Positions 15,778 through 25,929 of a stretch of DNA of 64,000 nucleotides are shown here, piece by piece. Origin of the DNA: Paenibacillus sp. YN15. GTDB taxonomy: Bacteria > Bacillota > Bacilli > Paenibacillales > NBRC-103111. Location of the stretch: positions 1 to 64,000 of the forward strand of contig NZ_QMFA01000040.1 of assembly GCF_003285005.1 (NCBI RefSeq), read 5' to 3'. Position 1 is the stretch's first letter. Each line of letters begins with the position of its first letter. The notes beneath the pieces were generated by a model. It made no database searches. It was not told where the DNA came from and worked only from the letters and a program-made list of their open reading frames with translations. The translations under genes and the position numbers were made by a program.

Positions 15778-16944
15778 ATGACGGACTATCGGTTGGACCC
15801 GCCGACGGCGGTGTATATTCATATCCCATTCTGTTCGAACAAATGCCATTACTGCGACTTTACCTCCTATGTAGTGAAGGGACAGCCGGTGGATGAATAT
15901 CTGGATGCCCTGGAGCGGGAGATGGAGCGGACCGTATCGCTTCTGCCGCCCGCCCGGGTGGAGACCATCTTCGTGGGAGGCGGCACGCCTACGGTGCTTA
16001 CGCCCCCGCAGATGGAGCGTTTCCTGCGGATGACCCGGGATTATTTTCCCCATTGGGCCGAAGACATAGAGTTTACCATGGAGGCAAATCCCGGCACCAC
16101 CGATCCCGACAAGCTGGCGGTTATGAAGGAGGGGGGCGTCAACCGGGTAAGCTTCGGCGTCCAGTCCTTCGACAACGGTCTTCTGTCCGGCATCGGCCGG
16201 ATTCATCAGACAGAGGATGTATACCGGAGCCTGGAATATGCACAGCAGGCAGGCTTCCGCAATCTCACCATCGACCTGATGTTCGGCCTGCCGGGCCAGA
16301 CCCTCCCCATGCTGGAGGATACCCTGGACAAGGCCTTGGCGCTGTCGCTTCAGCATTATTCCATCTACGGGCTGAAGGTGGAGGAGAATACCCTGTTTCA
16401 TAACCTCTATATGAAAAACCAGTTGCTGCTTCCCGAGGAGGAGACGGAGGCGGAGATGTTCCGGCTCATTATGCGCCGGCTGGAGCAGGAGGGCTTCCGG
16501 CAATACGAAATCAGCAATTTTGCCAAGCCTGGCTTTGAAAGCCGCCACAACTCCATGTACTGGCGGAACCGGGCCTACTACGGACTGGGCGCGGGAGCCC
16601 ACGGTTATGCCAACCGGGAGCGGCACATGAACCTGAAGGGAATCCGCCCCTATATTGAAGCCTGCAAATCCGGCCTGCCGCGGCTCACCACGGACCCGGT
16701 TGCCCGGGAGGAGGCCATGGAGGACTTTATGATGGTAGGCCTGCGGCTTTTGGAGGGAGTGCGGGGGGAAGATTTCAGGAGGCAATTCGGGACTTCCATG
16801 GAAGAGGCCTTCGGCCCGGTGCTGGAGAAGCTTATGGCGGACAAGCTGCTGGACAAAACCGCGGAGGGCTACAAGCTGCCCCAACATGCCGTCATGTACG
16901 GCAATGTGGTGTTCGGAGCGTTCATCGGGCATCTCACTGCATAA
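15778..16944 (+). CDS. hemW: Heme chaperone HemW (radical SAM)
   Basis: A 388-residue radical SAM protein, formerly called HemN-like oxygen-independent coproporphyrinogen oxidase. The cluster motif is CSNKCHYCDF (C19, C23, C26), with Phe where true HemN has a fourth Cys, which favours HemW, a heme-trafficking protein. GGGTPT (SAM binding) lies near residue 67, and the C-terminal HemN domain is present. GGAAGGAG precedes the ATG. It sits between lepA and hrcA as in Bacillus. Confidence 0.92.
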   Translation: MTDYRLDPPTAVYIHIPFCSNKCHYCDFTSYVVKGQPVDEYLDALEREMERTVSLLPPARVETIFVGGGTPTVLTPPQMERFLRMTRDYFPHWAEDIEFTMEANPGTTDPDKLAVMKEGGVNRVSFGVQSFDNGLLSGIGRIHQTEDVYRSLEYAQQAGFRNLTIDLMFGLPGQTLPMLEDTLDKALALSLQHYSIYGLKVEENTLFHNLYMKNQLLLPEEETEAEMFRLIMRRLEQEGFRQYEISNFAKPGFESRHNSMYWRNRAYYGLGAGAHGYANRERHMNLKGIRPYIEACKSGLPRLTTDPVAREEAMEDFMMVGLRLLEGVRGEDFRRQFGTSMEEAFGPVLEKLMADKLLDKTAEGYKLPQHAVMYGNVVFGAFIGHLTA

Positions 16945-16951
16945 ATTTTGC

Positions 16952-16980
16952 TTGTAACATTATACGTCATGTTGTATATT
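16952..16980 (+). promoter_or_regulatory. Promoter of the GNAT gene
   Basis: TTGTAA (16952-16957), 17-bp spacer, TATATT (16975-16980). Confidence 0.65.
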
Positions 16981-17011
16981 TATTCATATCAAAGATAGGG
17001 GTGGGATGTTG

Positions 17012-17479
17012 ATGGCAACCATGGCGGTAACCTGCAGAAGGGCGGCGGAAAGTGACGTTGAAGCCCTGTACACGTTAATCAAGGGATATGCGGAGAAGGG
17101 GATTATGCTGTACCGGACCCGGGAAACCCTGCGGGCCATCATCGACACCTTCGTGATCGCGGAGGCGGACGGCAAGCTCATCGGCTGCGGCTCCTTAAGC
17201 AAGCTGGGCAAGGATCTGGTGGAGATCCGCTCCCTGGGCATGACGGAAGGCTTCAAGGGCCAGGGAATCGGCTCCCTGATTGTGGGAATGCTGGTGGAGG
17301 AAGCGTCCCGGCAGGGAATCCCCACCATAATGGCGCTGACCTACGAGGTGAAGTTCTTCGAGAAGAACGGCTTCGAGGTAGTGCCCAAGGAGATTTTTCC
17401 GGAGAAGGTCTGGAGAGACTGCATCCATTGCAAAAAGCAGCATTGCTGCGATGAAATAGCTGTCCAAAGACGCCTGTGA
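17012..17479 (+). CDS. GNAT N-acetyltransferase, ArgA-like
   Basis: A 155-residue GNAT fold. The acetyl-CoA loop EGFKGQGIGSLIV lies near residue 79, and FFEKNGFEVV near residue 116. The C-terminus carries DCIHCKKQHCCDE, a Cys-rich signature seen in short ArgA-type N-acetylglutamate synthases, so amino-acid N-acetylation is likely but not certain. AGGGGTGGG stands about eight bases before the ATG at 17012; an upstream ATG at 17006 is too close to it. Its terminator overlaps the hrcA promoter. Confidence 0.75.
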   Translation: MATMAVTCRRAAESDVEALYTLIKGYAEKGIMLYRTRETLRAIIDTFVIAEADGKLIGCGSLSKLGKDLVEIRSLGMTEGFKGQGIGSLIVGMLVEEASRQGIPTIMALTYEVKFFEKNGFEVVPKEIFPEKVWRDCIHCKKQHCCDEIAVQRRL

Positions 17480-17500
17480 TCACTTGACACAGGCGTTTTT
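17470..17500 (+). terminator. GNAT gene terminator overlapping the hrcA -35
   Basis: ACGCCTGT (17470-17477) pairs with ACAGGCGT (17489-17496), then TTTT. The loop and 3' arm contain the TTGACA -35 of the hrcA promoter (17484-17489). Confidence 0.7.
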
Positions 17501-17512
17501 CTTTGATATTTT
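17484..17512 (+). promoter_or_regulatory. hrcA operon sigma-A promoter
   Basis: Perfect TTGACA (17484-17489), 17-bp spacer, TATTTT (17507-17512). The start falls at the left end of the CIRCE operator. Confidence 0.8.
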
Positions 17513-17523
17513 TGTAATAACGG

Positions 17524-17550
17524 TTAGCACTCGTCTCGAATGAGTGCTAA
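17524..17550 (+). promoter_or_regulatory. CIRCE operator (HrcA binding site)
   Basis: Perfect TTAGCACTC-N9-GAGTGCTAA. It overlaps the transcription start of hrcA, so HrcA should repress the operon until heat shock. Confidence 0.98.
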
Positions 17551-17616
17551 CGATTCGCAGAAAACATGGATACCCCGTTCCCGCGGACGGGAGGTTAAAG
17601 GGGAGGTCGGGCAAGG

Positions 17617-18642
17617 ATGTTATCGGAACGCCAGAAGATGATTTTGAGCGCAATTGTAGATGATTATATCCGTTCGGCTGAGCCGGTAGGCTCCCGCAGC
17701 ATTTCCAAACGGGGAGGTGTGGCCTTCAGTCCCGCCACCATCCGCAACGAAATGTCCGATCTGGAGGAATTGGGCTATCTGGAGCAGCCCCATACCTCGG
17801 CAGGGCGGATTCCTTCGGAGAAGGGGTACCGCTATTATGTGGACCATCTGTTGACCCAAGGAGCCCTCACCCGGCCGGATTTGAACCTGATGAAAACCTT
17901 TTTTGCCGAAAGACTGCAGGAGATGGAGCAGGTGATCCAGCAGGTGGCCACCATGCTGTCCGGCTTGACCAACTATACCTCCATTGTTTTGGGACCGGAG
18001 GTTTTTAATACAACCTTGCGGATGCTGCAAGTGGTGCCGCTGGATGAGGCCAGTGCCGTGGCGATTATCGTCACCAGCACCGGCCAGGTGGAAAACAAGG
18101 TGTTCCGCATTCCGCCCGGCGTGCGTATGGAGGAGATTGAGAAGTTTGTCCGCATCCTGAACGAACGTCTCAAGGGCGTCCCGCTGTTTCAGCTCCGCTC
18201 CAAGATTTATACGGAGATCAGCGAGGAGCTCTCCAAGCATGTCAGCGGCTACGATGATCTGCTGCAGGTATTCGAGGAAGTCGTGGTCAGCGACAAGCAG
18301 GACCGGATTTTCCTGGCGGGCTCCACCAATCTGTTGGTGCAGCCGGAGTTTAAGGATGTGGAGCGGGTGAAGAGCTTCCTTGACCTGCTGGAGGAGACGC
18401 CTACGCTGTTCAAGATTATCGGCTCCGCACCGGAGGGACTGCAGGTGCGGATCGGCAGCGAGAATACTATAGCCGCCATCAATAATTGCAGCCTGATTAC
18501 AGCCACCTATGCCGTGGACGGCAAGACCCTTGGCACCATCGGCATTCTGGGGCCGACCCGAATGGAATATGGGAAAGTAATCGGCATTTTGAACCATTTT
18601 TCACAGGATATGGCCCAACTTATGCAGCGCTGGTACAAGTAA
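17617..18642 (+). CDS. hrcA: Heat-inducible transcription repressor HrcA
   Basis: A 341-residue repressor of class I heat-shock genes. The N-terminal winged helix (residues 1-75) contains GSRSISKRGGVAFSPATIRN and the family signature EELGYLEQPHTSAGRIPS. The C-terminal HrcA domain includes the conserved end FSQDMAQLMQRWYK. It binds the CIRCE site 67 bases upstream, and its activity usually depends on GroEL. GGGGAGGT precedes the ATG. First gene of hrcA-grpE-dnaK. Confidence 0.97.
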   Translation: MLSERQKMILSAIVDDYIRSAEPVGSRSISKRGGVAFSPATIRNEMSDLEELGYLEQPHTSAGRIPSEKGYRYYVDHLLTQGALTRPDLNLMKTFFAERLQEMEQVIQQVATMLSGLTNYTSIVLGPEVFNTTLRMLQVVPLDEASAVAIIVTSTGQVENKVFRIPPGVRMEEIEKFVRILNERLKGVPLFQLRSKIYTEISEELSKHVSGYDDLLQVFEEVVVSDKQDRIFLAGSTNLLVQPEFKDVERVKSFLDLLEETPTLFKIIGSAPEGLQVRIGSENTIAAINNCSLITATYAVDGKTLGTIGILGPTRMEYGKVIGILNHFSQDMAQLMQRWYK

Positions 18643-18680
18643 GCCGTACAATAAGCAATGATGAACGCAAAGACGGAAGC

Positions 18681-18710
18681 CGAAAGCGGCCATTGCGCCG
18701 CTTTTGGGTC
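18681..18710 (+). other. Hairpin between hrcA and grpE
   Basis: GAAAGCGGC and GCCGCTTTT pair around CATTGC. It has a short T-run and may act as a weak terminator or processing site that sets hrcA apart from grpE-dnaK levels. Confidence 0.45.
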
Positions 18711-18793
18711 TGCGTAAGAAACCCGGTATACGGTGATTCTACACGTAGAACATACAGATGGGCAGCTTACTATTTCAAGGAGGTGATATTCAG

Positions 18794-21260
<2,467 letters not shown>

Positions 21261-21271
21261 GGGACGGTCAC

Positions 21272-21306
21272 CAAGCAAGAGACTGTAAACCAAGCAAGAG
21301 ACTGTC
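21272..21306 (+). repeat. Short direct repeat after dnaK
   Basis: ACCAAGCAAGAGACTGT occurs twice in tandem, about 19 bases apart, just past the dnaK stop. Confidence 0.6.
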
Positions 21307-21383
21307 ACGAAATACGTACCGCTAATTTCCTGACGGCTCCTTAAGCTGCAGGTACATGCAGGCAATATAGCAGTTGCAGGCGG

Positions 21384-21414
21384 GCCAAAGCCGGTTTTTA
21401 CCGGCTTTGGCTTT
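21384..21414 (+). terminator. dnaK terminator
   Basis: Perfect 11-bp stem GCCAAAGCCGG/CCGGCTTTGGC followed by TTTG. The T-run is short, so partial read-through to dnaJ is possible. Confidence 0.65.
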
Positions 21415-21469
21415 GCGCTTGGCGTAGACGGGGACTCGGCGCAGTTTGCTGTGGTATGGTCGCTGCCGG

Positions 21470-21656
21470 TCTAACGGCGGCAGGAGCCGCTATTTGTTCA
21501 AAAAGGGCGCCGGATTTTTTCTAACGGCGGTGAGAGACGCTATTTGCTGTGCGGTGAAGGTTATTTGGCCAGATAGGTCCAAATAACGGCGCTGACCGCC
21601 GTTAGATTTTACCGATGCGGTTTTTCGGCTAAATAACGGCTCTCACTTCCGTTAGA
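21470..21656. repeat. Four-box phased element, CTAACGGC variant, copy 1 (A1)
   Basis: Four 26-bp boxes: forward at 21470-21495 and 21520-21545, reverse at 21581-21606 and 21631-21656. Steps are 50, 61 and 50 bp. Box consensus is TCTAACGG, seven to ten variable bases, then GCCGTTATTT, itself a dyad (AACGGC/GCCGTT). The whole 187 bp is a diverged inverted repeat. Identical geometry recurs at 63007-63193. It fills the middle of the 626-base dnaK-dnaJ gap. Confidence 0.85.
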
Positions 21657-21742
21657 ATCCCGGGGCGGGCTCCTTCAGTCACATATATCCGCTACCCAGC
21701 CTGCGTCAAGAAATGATATAGTAGTTTGGGGAAAAGCAGACA

Positions 21743-21864
21743 GCCCTCAAATTGGCTTTGCCAATTTCGAGGCTCCATAACATATCCGGGACCAAGCAGC
21801 ATAATTTTGGGGTCCCCGCAAAGTACCAGGTGGCTGCTTCGAAGGCCGGCTTCACTTTGTGGGG
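21743..21864 (+). promoter_or_regulatory. Structured leader of dnaJ
   Basis: A long hairpin (21743-21773, 14-bp arms with two mismatches around AAATTGGC/GCCAATTT) is followed by CCCCGCAAAGT (21814-21824) pairing with ACTTTGtGGGG (21854-21864). The second stem ends about 22 bases before the dnaJ GTG and would present the ribosome binding site just after it. A thermosensor or attenuator role is only a guess. Confidence 0.45.
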
Positions 21865-21886
21865 AAAAGAATAGGGCGGTGGAAAA

Positions 21887-23011
21887 GTGAGCAAGCGGGA
21901 TTATTACGAGGTGCTTGGCGTGGAAAAAGGCGCCAGTGCGGAGGATATAAAGAAGGCTTTCCGCAAGGCGGCGCGCCAGTACCATCCGGACGTGAACAAA
22001 GCCGCCGATGCGGAAGAGAAGTTTAAGGAAGCCAAGGAAGCCTACGATGTGCTGAGCGACGACCAGAAGCGGGCCACCTATGACCGGTATGGCCATGTGG
22101 ACCCCAATCAGGGCATGGGCGGAGGCGGCTTCAGCGGCCAGGACTTCAGCGGCTTTGGCGATATTTTTGATATGTTTTTCGGCGGGGGCGGCGGCCAGCG
22201 GCGCAATCCCAATGCGCCCCAGCGGGGCAATGATCTGCAATATTCCATGACCATTGAGTTCAAGGAAGCGGTTTTCGGCAAGGAGCTGGATATTACCATC
22301 CCCCGGACGGAATCCTGCGAAACCTGCCACGGCAGCGGCGCCAAACCCGGCACCAGGCCGGAAACCTGCGGCGTCTGCAAAGGCACCGGCCAGCAGGAAG
22401 TGGTGCAGAACACCGCCTTCGGCCGGATTGTCAACCGCAGAGTCTGCTCCGCGTGCAACGGCCAAGGCACCATAATCAAGGACAAGTGCAATGATTGCCA
22501 CGGCACCGGCAAGGTGAAGAAGCAGCGGAAGATTCATGTGAAGATTCCCGCCGGTGTGGATGACGGAGCCCAGCTGCGGGTATCCGGCGAAGGAGAAGCC
22601 GGCTCCAAGGGCGGCCCTCCCGGCGATCTTTACATCGTAATCCGCGTCAAGTCCCATGATTTCTTCGAGCGGGAAGGGGACGATATCTACTGCGAGGTGC
22701 CCCTTACCTTTGCCCAGGCGGCGTTGGGGGATGAAATTGAGATTCCCACGCTGACGGAAAAGGTGAAGCTGAAGATTCCCGCCGGCACCCAAACCGGCAC
22801 CTTCTTCCGCCTGAAGGGCAAGGGTGTGCCCCGGCTCCGGGGCTATGGACAAGGCGATCAGCATGTGAAGGTGGTCGTTGTGACCCCCTCGAATCTTACC
22901 GACGAGCAGAAGGAACTGCTGCGCCAGTTCTGCGGCATGAACGGCGAGCGTATGCACGAGAAGCAGCAGTCCCTGTTTGAGCGGATGAAAAAAGCATTTT
23001 TGGGCGAGTAA
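21887..23011 (+). CDS. dnaJ: Chaperone DnaJ (Hsp40)
   Basis: A 374-residue type I Hsp40 that stimulates DnaK ATPase and delivers substrates. J domain residues 4-68 with HPD at 33-35; Gly/Phe-rich region about 70-115; four CxxCxGxG zinc motifs starting [12 protein letters not shown] near residue 144; C-terminal substrate-binding and dimerisation region to 374. Start GTG at 21887 with a GGGCGGTGG-like site. It is separated from dnaK by a terminator and repeat element. Downstream, prmA-rsmE-mtaB, which normally follow, now lie 18 kb away. Confidence 0.97.
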   Translation: MSKRDYYEVLGVEKGASAEDIKKAFRKAARQYHPDVNKAADAEEKFKEAKEAYDVLSDDQKRATYDRYGHVDPNQGMGGGGFSGQDFSGFGDIFDMFFGGGGGQRRNPNAPQRGNDLQYSMTIEFKEAVFGKELDITIPRTESCETCHGSGAKPGTRPETCGVCKGTGQQEVVQNTAFGRIVNRRVCSACNGQGTIIKDKCNDCHGTGKVKKQRKIHVKIPAGVDDGAQLRVSGEGEAGSKGGPPGDLYIVIRVKSHDFFEREGDDIYCEVPLTFAQAALGDEIEIPTLTEKVKLKIPAGTQTGTFFRLKGKGVPRLRGYGQGDQHVKVVVVTPSNLTDEQKELLRQFCGMNGERMHEKQQSLFERMKKAFLGE

Positions 23012-23067
23012 TGAAGAGCTTTCCGCAGGAAAGCCAGCATCATAAGCATAAGCTCGCCTCACAGCAG

Positions 23068-23103
23068 AAAAAAGCCGGTTTCCCAGAGTGGGAGCCGGCT
23101 TTT
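23068..23103 (+). terminator. dnaJ terminator
   Basis: AAAAAGCCGG and CCGGCTTTT pair with an inner CCCA/TGGG stem, followed by a T-run. Confidence 0.8.
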
Positions 23104-23221
23104 GTGCGCTTGGCATGGGCAGCATCATGGAGGGTCATTTCAGAGAAATAACGGATTCTCTGTCCGCTTGGGCCCGGGGGATGATACGAAAGACCGGTCA
23201 GGAGGATACGGAGGCAAACGG

Positions 23222-24046
23222 TCAGGCGAGCCAAAAAATAACCAGCACCAAGAGCCCCAGCACAATCCGGTACCAGCCGAACACCTTGAAATCATGCTTG
23301 CGGATGTAATTCATGAGGAAACGAATGATGACCAGGGATACCGCAAACGCCACCGCCATGCCGAGCACCAGCCAAACCAGCTCCTCCGCCGAGAAGTCAA
23401 AGCCGAATTTGACCAGCTTCAAGAGACTTGCCCCCAGCATGGTGGGCACCGCCAGGAAAAAGGTGAACTCCGCGGCGATGGTCCGCGAGACGCCCAGCAT
23501 CAGCGCGCCCACAATGGTAGCCCCCGAACGGGAGGTGCCGGGGAAGACGGCGGCAATCAGCTGGAAAATGCCGATCAGGAGGACAATCCGGTAGGTCAGT
23601 CCGGCAATGTCGGTGACGGCGGCGGGGCGGCCCTTGTTATAGTTTTCGATGATGATAAACAGAATGCCTACCAGAACCAGCATAACCGCAACCGTCCAGT
23701 AGTTGTAGAAGATAGGGTTCAGCTTATCGTCCAGGGTTACGCCATAGATCCCGGCAGGGATGCAGCCTACGATAATTTTCGGCCACATGGAGAGAATATC
23801 CTTCTTGACCGTGAGGCCTCCCCGGAACGAAAACGGAACCAGCTTGCTCCAATACATGACCACAACGGCCAGAATGGAGCCGAATTGAATGACCACCAGG
23901 AACATTTCCATAAACGCTGCACTTGCGTGCAAGGACAAAAACTCGTCCACCAGAATCATATGTCCCGTGCTGCTGATGGGCAGCCACTCGGTTATGCCCT
24001 GGACAATTCCGAGAAAAATGACTTTCAAAAGCTCCAACACACCCAT
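23222..24046 (-). CDS. uppP: Undecaprenyl-diphosphate phosphatase
   Basis: A 274-residue integral membrane enzyme that recycles undecaprenyl pyrophosphate to the monophosphate for cell-wall synthesis; it also confers bacitracin tolerance. Family motifs are visible: GIVQGITEWLPISSTGHM near residue 13 and FPGTSRSGATI near 162, with about eight membrane helices. The ATG at 24046 has AAAGGAAG upstream; the longer frame to 24151 adds a non-conserved N-terminus. A fragment of it (23922-23956) recurs in the scar at 39808-39842. Confidence 0.93.
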   Translation of the reverse strand: MGVLELLKVIFLGIVQGITEWLPISSTGHMILVDEFLSLHASAAFMEMFLVVIQFGSILAVVVMYWSKLVPFSFRGGLTVKKDILSMWPKIIVGCIPAGIYGVTLDDKLNPIFYNYWTVAVMLVLVGILFIIIENYNKGRPAAVTDIAGLTYRIVLLIGIFQLIAAVFPGTSRSGATIVGALMLGVSRTIAAEFTFFLAVPTMLGASLLKLVKFGFDFSAEELVWLVLGMAVAFAVSLVIIRFLMNYIRKHDFKVFGWYRIVLGLLVLVIFWLA

Positions 24047-24213
24047 ACTGTCGCATCTTCCTTTTGTTAGATTCATTGCCGCCGCGGCGCGTGCATCCCC
24101 ATTATATACGCTTCGGACGGGGATAGTAAATCGGTCCTTGCATAAGAACAACTCCTCCGGCCTAACCTAAGCCTGACGATCCAACATGTGTTCCAAGGAG
24201 GAGGCGCATCAGC

Positions 24214-24369
24214 ATGGAGAAGAAGAACCTGCAACTACCCAAAACCGCCCGGCGGCTTCCCATTGTAAAAGCCCAGGATGTGGAGTTTTCCATAGACGAG
24301 GCGGACGAGGAAGATCTGGAGGCCATGGAGCGGGCCGAGGCTGCGGACAAGCGGCAGAACGAATTCTGA
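24214..24369 (+). CDS. YfhD-family small spore-related protein
   Basis: A 51-residue acidic protein. Its centre and end (KAQDVEFSIDEADEEDLEAMERAEAADKRQNEF, split here as DVEFSIDEADEEDLEA and ERAEAADKRQNEF) match the YfhD pattern found in spore formers. Function unknown. AAGGAGGAGG is a strong ribosome binding site eight bases before the ATG. Its stop overlaps the next start (TGATG), so the two are coupled. 73 bp of it are copied identically at 39858-39930. Confidence 0.75.
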   Translation: MEKKNLQLPKTARRLPIVKAQDVEFSIDEADEEDLEAMERAEAADKRQNEF

Positions 24370-24743
24370 TGGAAAAAAATGTGCTGGCTTATTTCAAAAC
24401 GCAGGAGGAAGCACGCGAGGTGCTGATGAAGCTGCAGGTCCTGCGCGTCGCGGAGGCGCGGATTGACCGCGTCACCCGGTACCCGCAGGAAAGCCGGGAG
24501 ATTCAGATCAACCCGATTACCGGCAATGTGACCAGTCTGGCGGAGCTGACCCAGGACGCCGTAGGCGGCACCCATGAGGCGGGAGTGCTGATGGCCGCCG
24601 ATCCCGCAGCCAGCGGCATGAGCCTGGGCGGAGGCGGAGGAGGAGGCGTCACGGGGCGGGACATTCTGTTGACCGCCATTGTGGATGAATCCATCCATCC
24701 CCAGGTGCTTCACCTGGTGGAGCAGACCGGGGGAATAGTGTAA
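24369..24743 (+). CDS. Uncharacterised small protein coupled to the yfhD-like gene
   Basis: A 124-residue protein I cannot assign. The first half (NVLAYFKTQEEAREVLMKLQVLRVAEARIDRV, read in two pieces) looks like a beta-alpha-beta unit of the type seen in general-stress 17M-like proteins. A run of Gly (GGGGGGG, near residue 96) links to a short C-terminal alpha/beta piece (IHPQVLHLVEQTGGIV). The ATG overlaps the preceding stop. Its 3' end is duplicated at 39935-40002. Confidence 0.7.
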   Translation: MEKNVLAYFKTQEEAREVLMKLQVLRVAEARIDRVTRYPQESREIQINPITGNVTSLAELTQDAVGGTHEAGVLMAADPAASGMSLGGGGGGGVTGRDILLTAIVDESIHPQVLHLVEQTGGIV

Positions 24744-24759
24744 AACTGCAGACTTCTGT

Positions 24760-24797
24760 GAAGGCGGACGGCGAATTTTGCTGTCCGCCTTCGTTTA
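24760..24797 (+). terminator. Terminator after the yfhD-like pair
   Basis: Perfect 10-bp stem GAAGGCGGAC/GTCCGCCTTC followed by GTTTATC. Confidence 0.65.
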
Positions 24798-24882
24798 TCA
24801 CTCGGCTGTTTTTCACGTCTTCTTTCCTTCATTGTGGCCGCAAATAGTGTGAGATAGTGAAAGAACTTGATTCATTGCGCAA

Positions 24883-24911
24883 TTCAAGCAGCTGAGCGGC
24901 CGGCCTATAAT
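24883..24911 (+). promoter_or_regulatory. Possible promoter of the sugar ABC permeases
   Basis: TTCAAG (24883-24888), 17-bp spacer, TATAAT (24906-24911). The -10 is perfect, the -35 weak, which suits an activated promoter. Confidence 0.45.
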
Positions 24912-24969
24912 AAAACTACAATACCAACGAGCGAATAAATGATCGCTTGGACAGGAGTGGAGCCGCTAT

Positions 24970-25929
24970 ATGAAAGGTCAAGTGCTGCAGACGGACACCG
25001 TCGCCTTCAAAAAGAAAAAAAGCAGCATCCCGTTTCTGAAGAGATGGGAATCCCCCATAGCCGGGTATTTGTTTTTATCGCCGTGGCTGCTGGGCTTTCT
25101 TTTGTTGACATTGGGTCCCATCCTGATGTCGCTGTATTATTCCTTCACCAACTACTCCCTTCTGGATGCGCCTCATTGGGTAGGGTTGAAGAATTACAGC
25201 TATATTCTTCAGGAGGATGATACATTCCGCACCTCCCTCAAGGTCACTCTGACCTTTGTGGTATTTGCGGTTCCGATCAGGCTGATTGCGGCCTTGCTGG
25301 TCGCAATGCTTCTGAACCGGAAGATAAAGGGAATTTCCTTTTACAGGACCATGATCTATTTTCCTTCCTTGATTGGCACAAGCATTGCCGTATCGATTCT
25401 GTGGAAGAATATTTTCAGCCAGAATGGCTTTATTAACCAGGTGCTGTCGCTGATAGGCATCCACGGGAAGGCCTGGATCGCCGATCCCGACACATCTTTG
25501 GGCACACTGGTGCTTTTGATGGCCTGGCAGTTCGGCTCGGCCATGATCATTTTCCTGGCGGGGCTCAAGCAGATCCCGACGGATTTGTATGAGGCTTCAT
25601 CCGTGGATGGGGCGGGGAAGGTCCGGCAGTTCTTCAATATTACGCTGCCGATGCTGTCGCCGATCCTGCTGTTCAATTTTGTTCAGACGACCATCAACTC
25701 TTTCCAGATGTTTACACAAGCCTTCATTATTACCAACGGAGGACCAGTCAACTCCACTTATGTGTATGTGATGTACCTGTACGAAAGGGCATTCTCCAAA
25801 TTCCAGATGGGTTATGCGTCCGCTCTGGCCTGGATTCTCCTGGTGATCATTGCCCTGGCGACTGCGCTGATCTTCGCTACTTCGAAATATTGGGTATACT
25901 ATGAGACCCAGGGAGGAAAAGGGAAATGA
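24970..25929 (+). CDS. Carbohydrate ABC transporter permease, MalF/UgpA type
   Basis: A 319-residue inner-membrane permease with six predicted helices, the first at about residues 33-55 (GYLFLSPWLLGFLLL). The EAA loop that docks the ATPase is EASSVDGAGKVRQFFNITLPML near residue 214. The substrate is probably an oligosaccharide, given the GH115-like enzyme nearby. AGGAGTGG precedes the ATG. It overlaps the second permease by four bases. No ATPase gene is in the block; a shared MsmX-type ATPase encoded elsewhere is expected. Confidence 0.9.
   Translation: MKGQVLQTDTVAFKKKKSSIPFLKRWESPIAGYLFLSPWLLGFLLLTLGPILMSLYYSFTNYSLLDAPHWVGLKNYSYILQEDDTFRTSLKVTLTFVVFAVPIRLIAALLVAMLLNRKIKGISFYRTMIYFPSLIGTSIAVSILWKNIFSQNGFINQVLSLIGIHGKAWIADPDTSLGTLVLLMAWQFGSAMIIFLAGLKQIPTDLYEASSVDGAGKVRQFFNITLPMLSPILLFNFVQTTINSFQMFTQAFIITNGGPVNSTYVYVMYLYERAFSKFQMGYASALAWILLVIIALATALIFATSKYWVYYETQGGKGK

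Noticed and set aside
21470-21656. Four-box element as a CRISPR or insertion sequence
   Set aside because: Boxes are in both orientations with only four copies, and there is no transposase gene or target duplication.
21692-23128. Long minus-strand frame opposite dnaJ
   Set aside because: Antisense of dnaJ with no ribosome binding site or recognisable domain.
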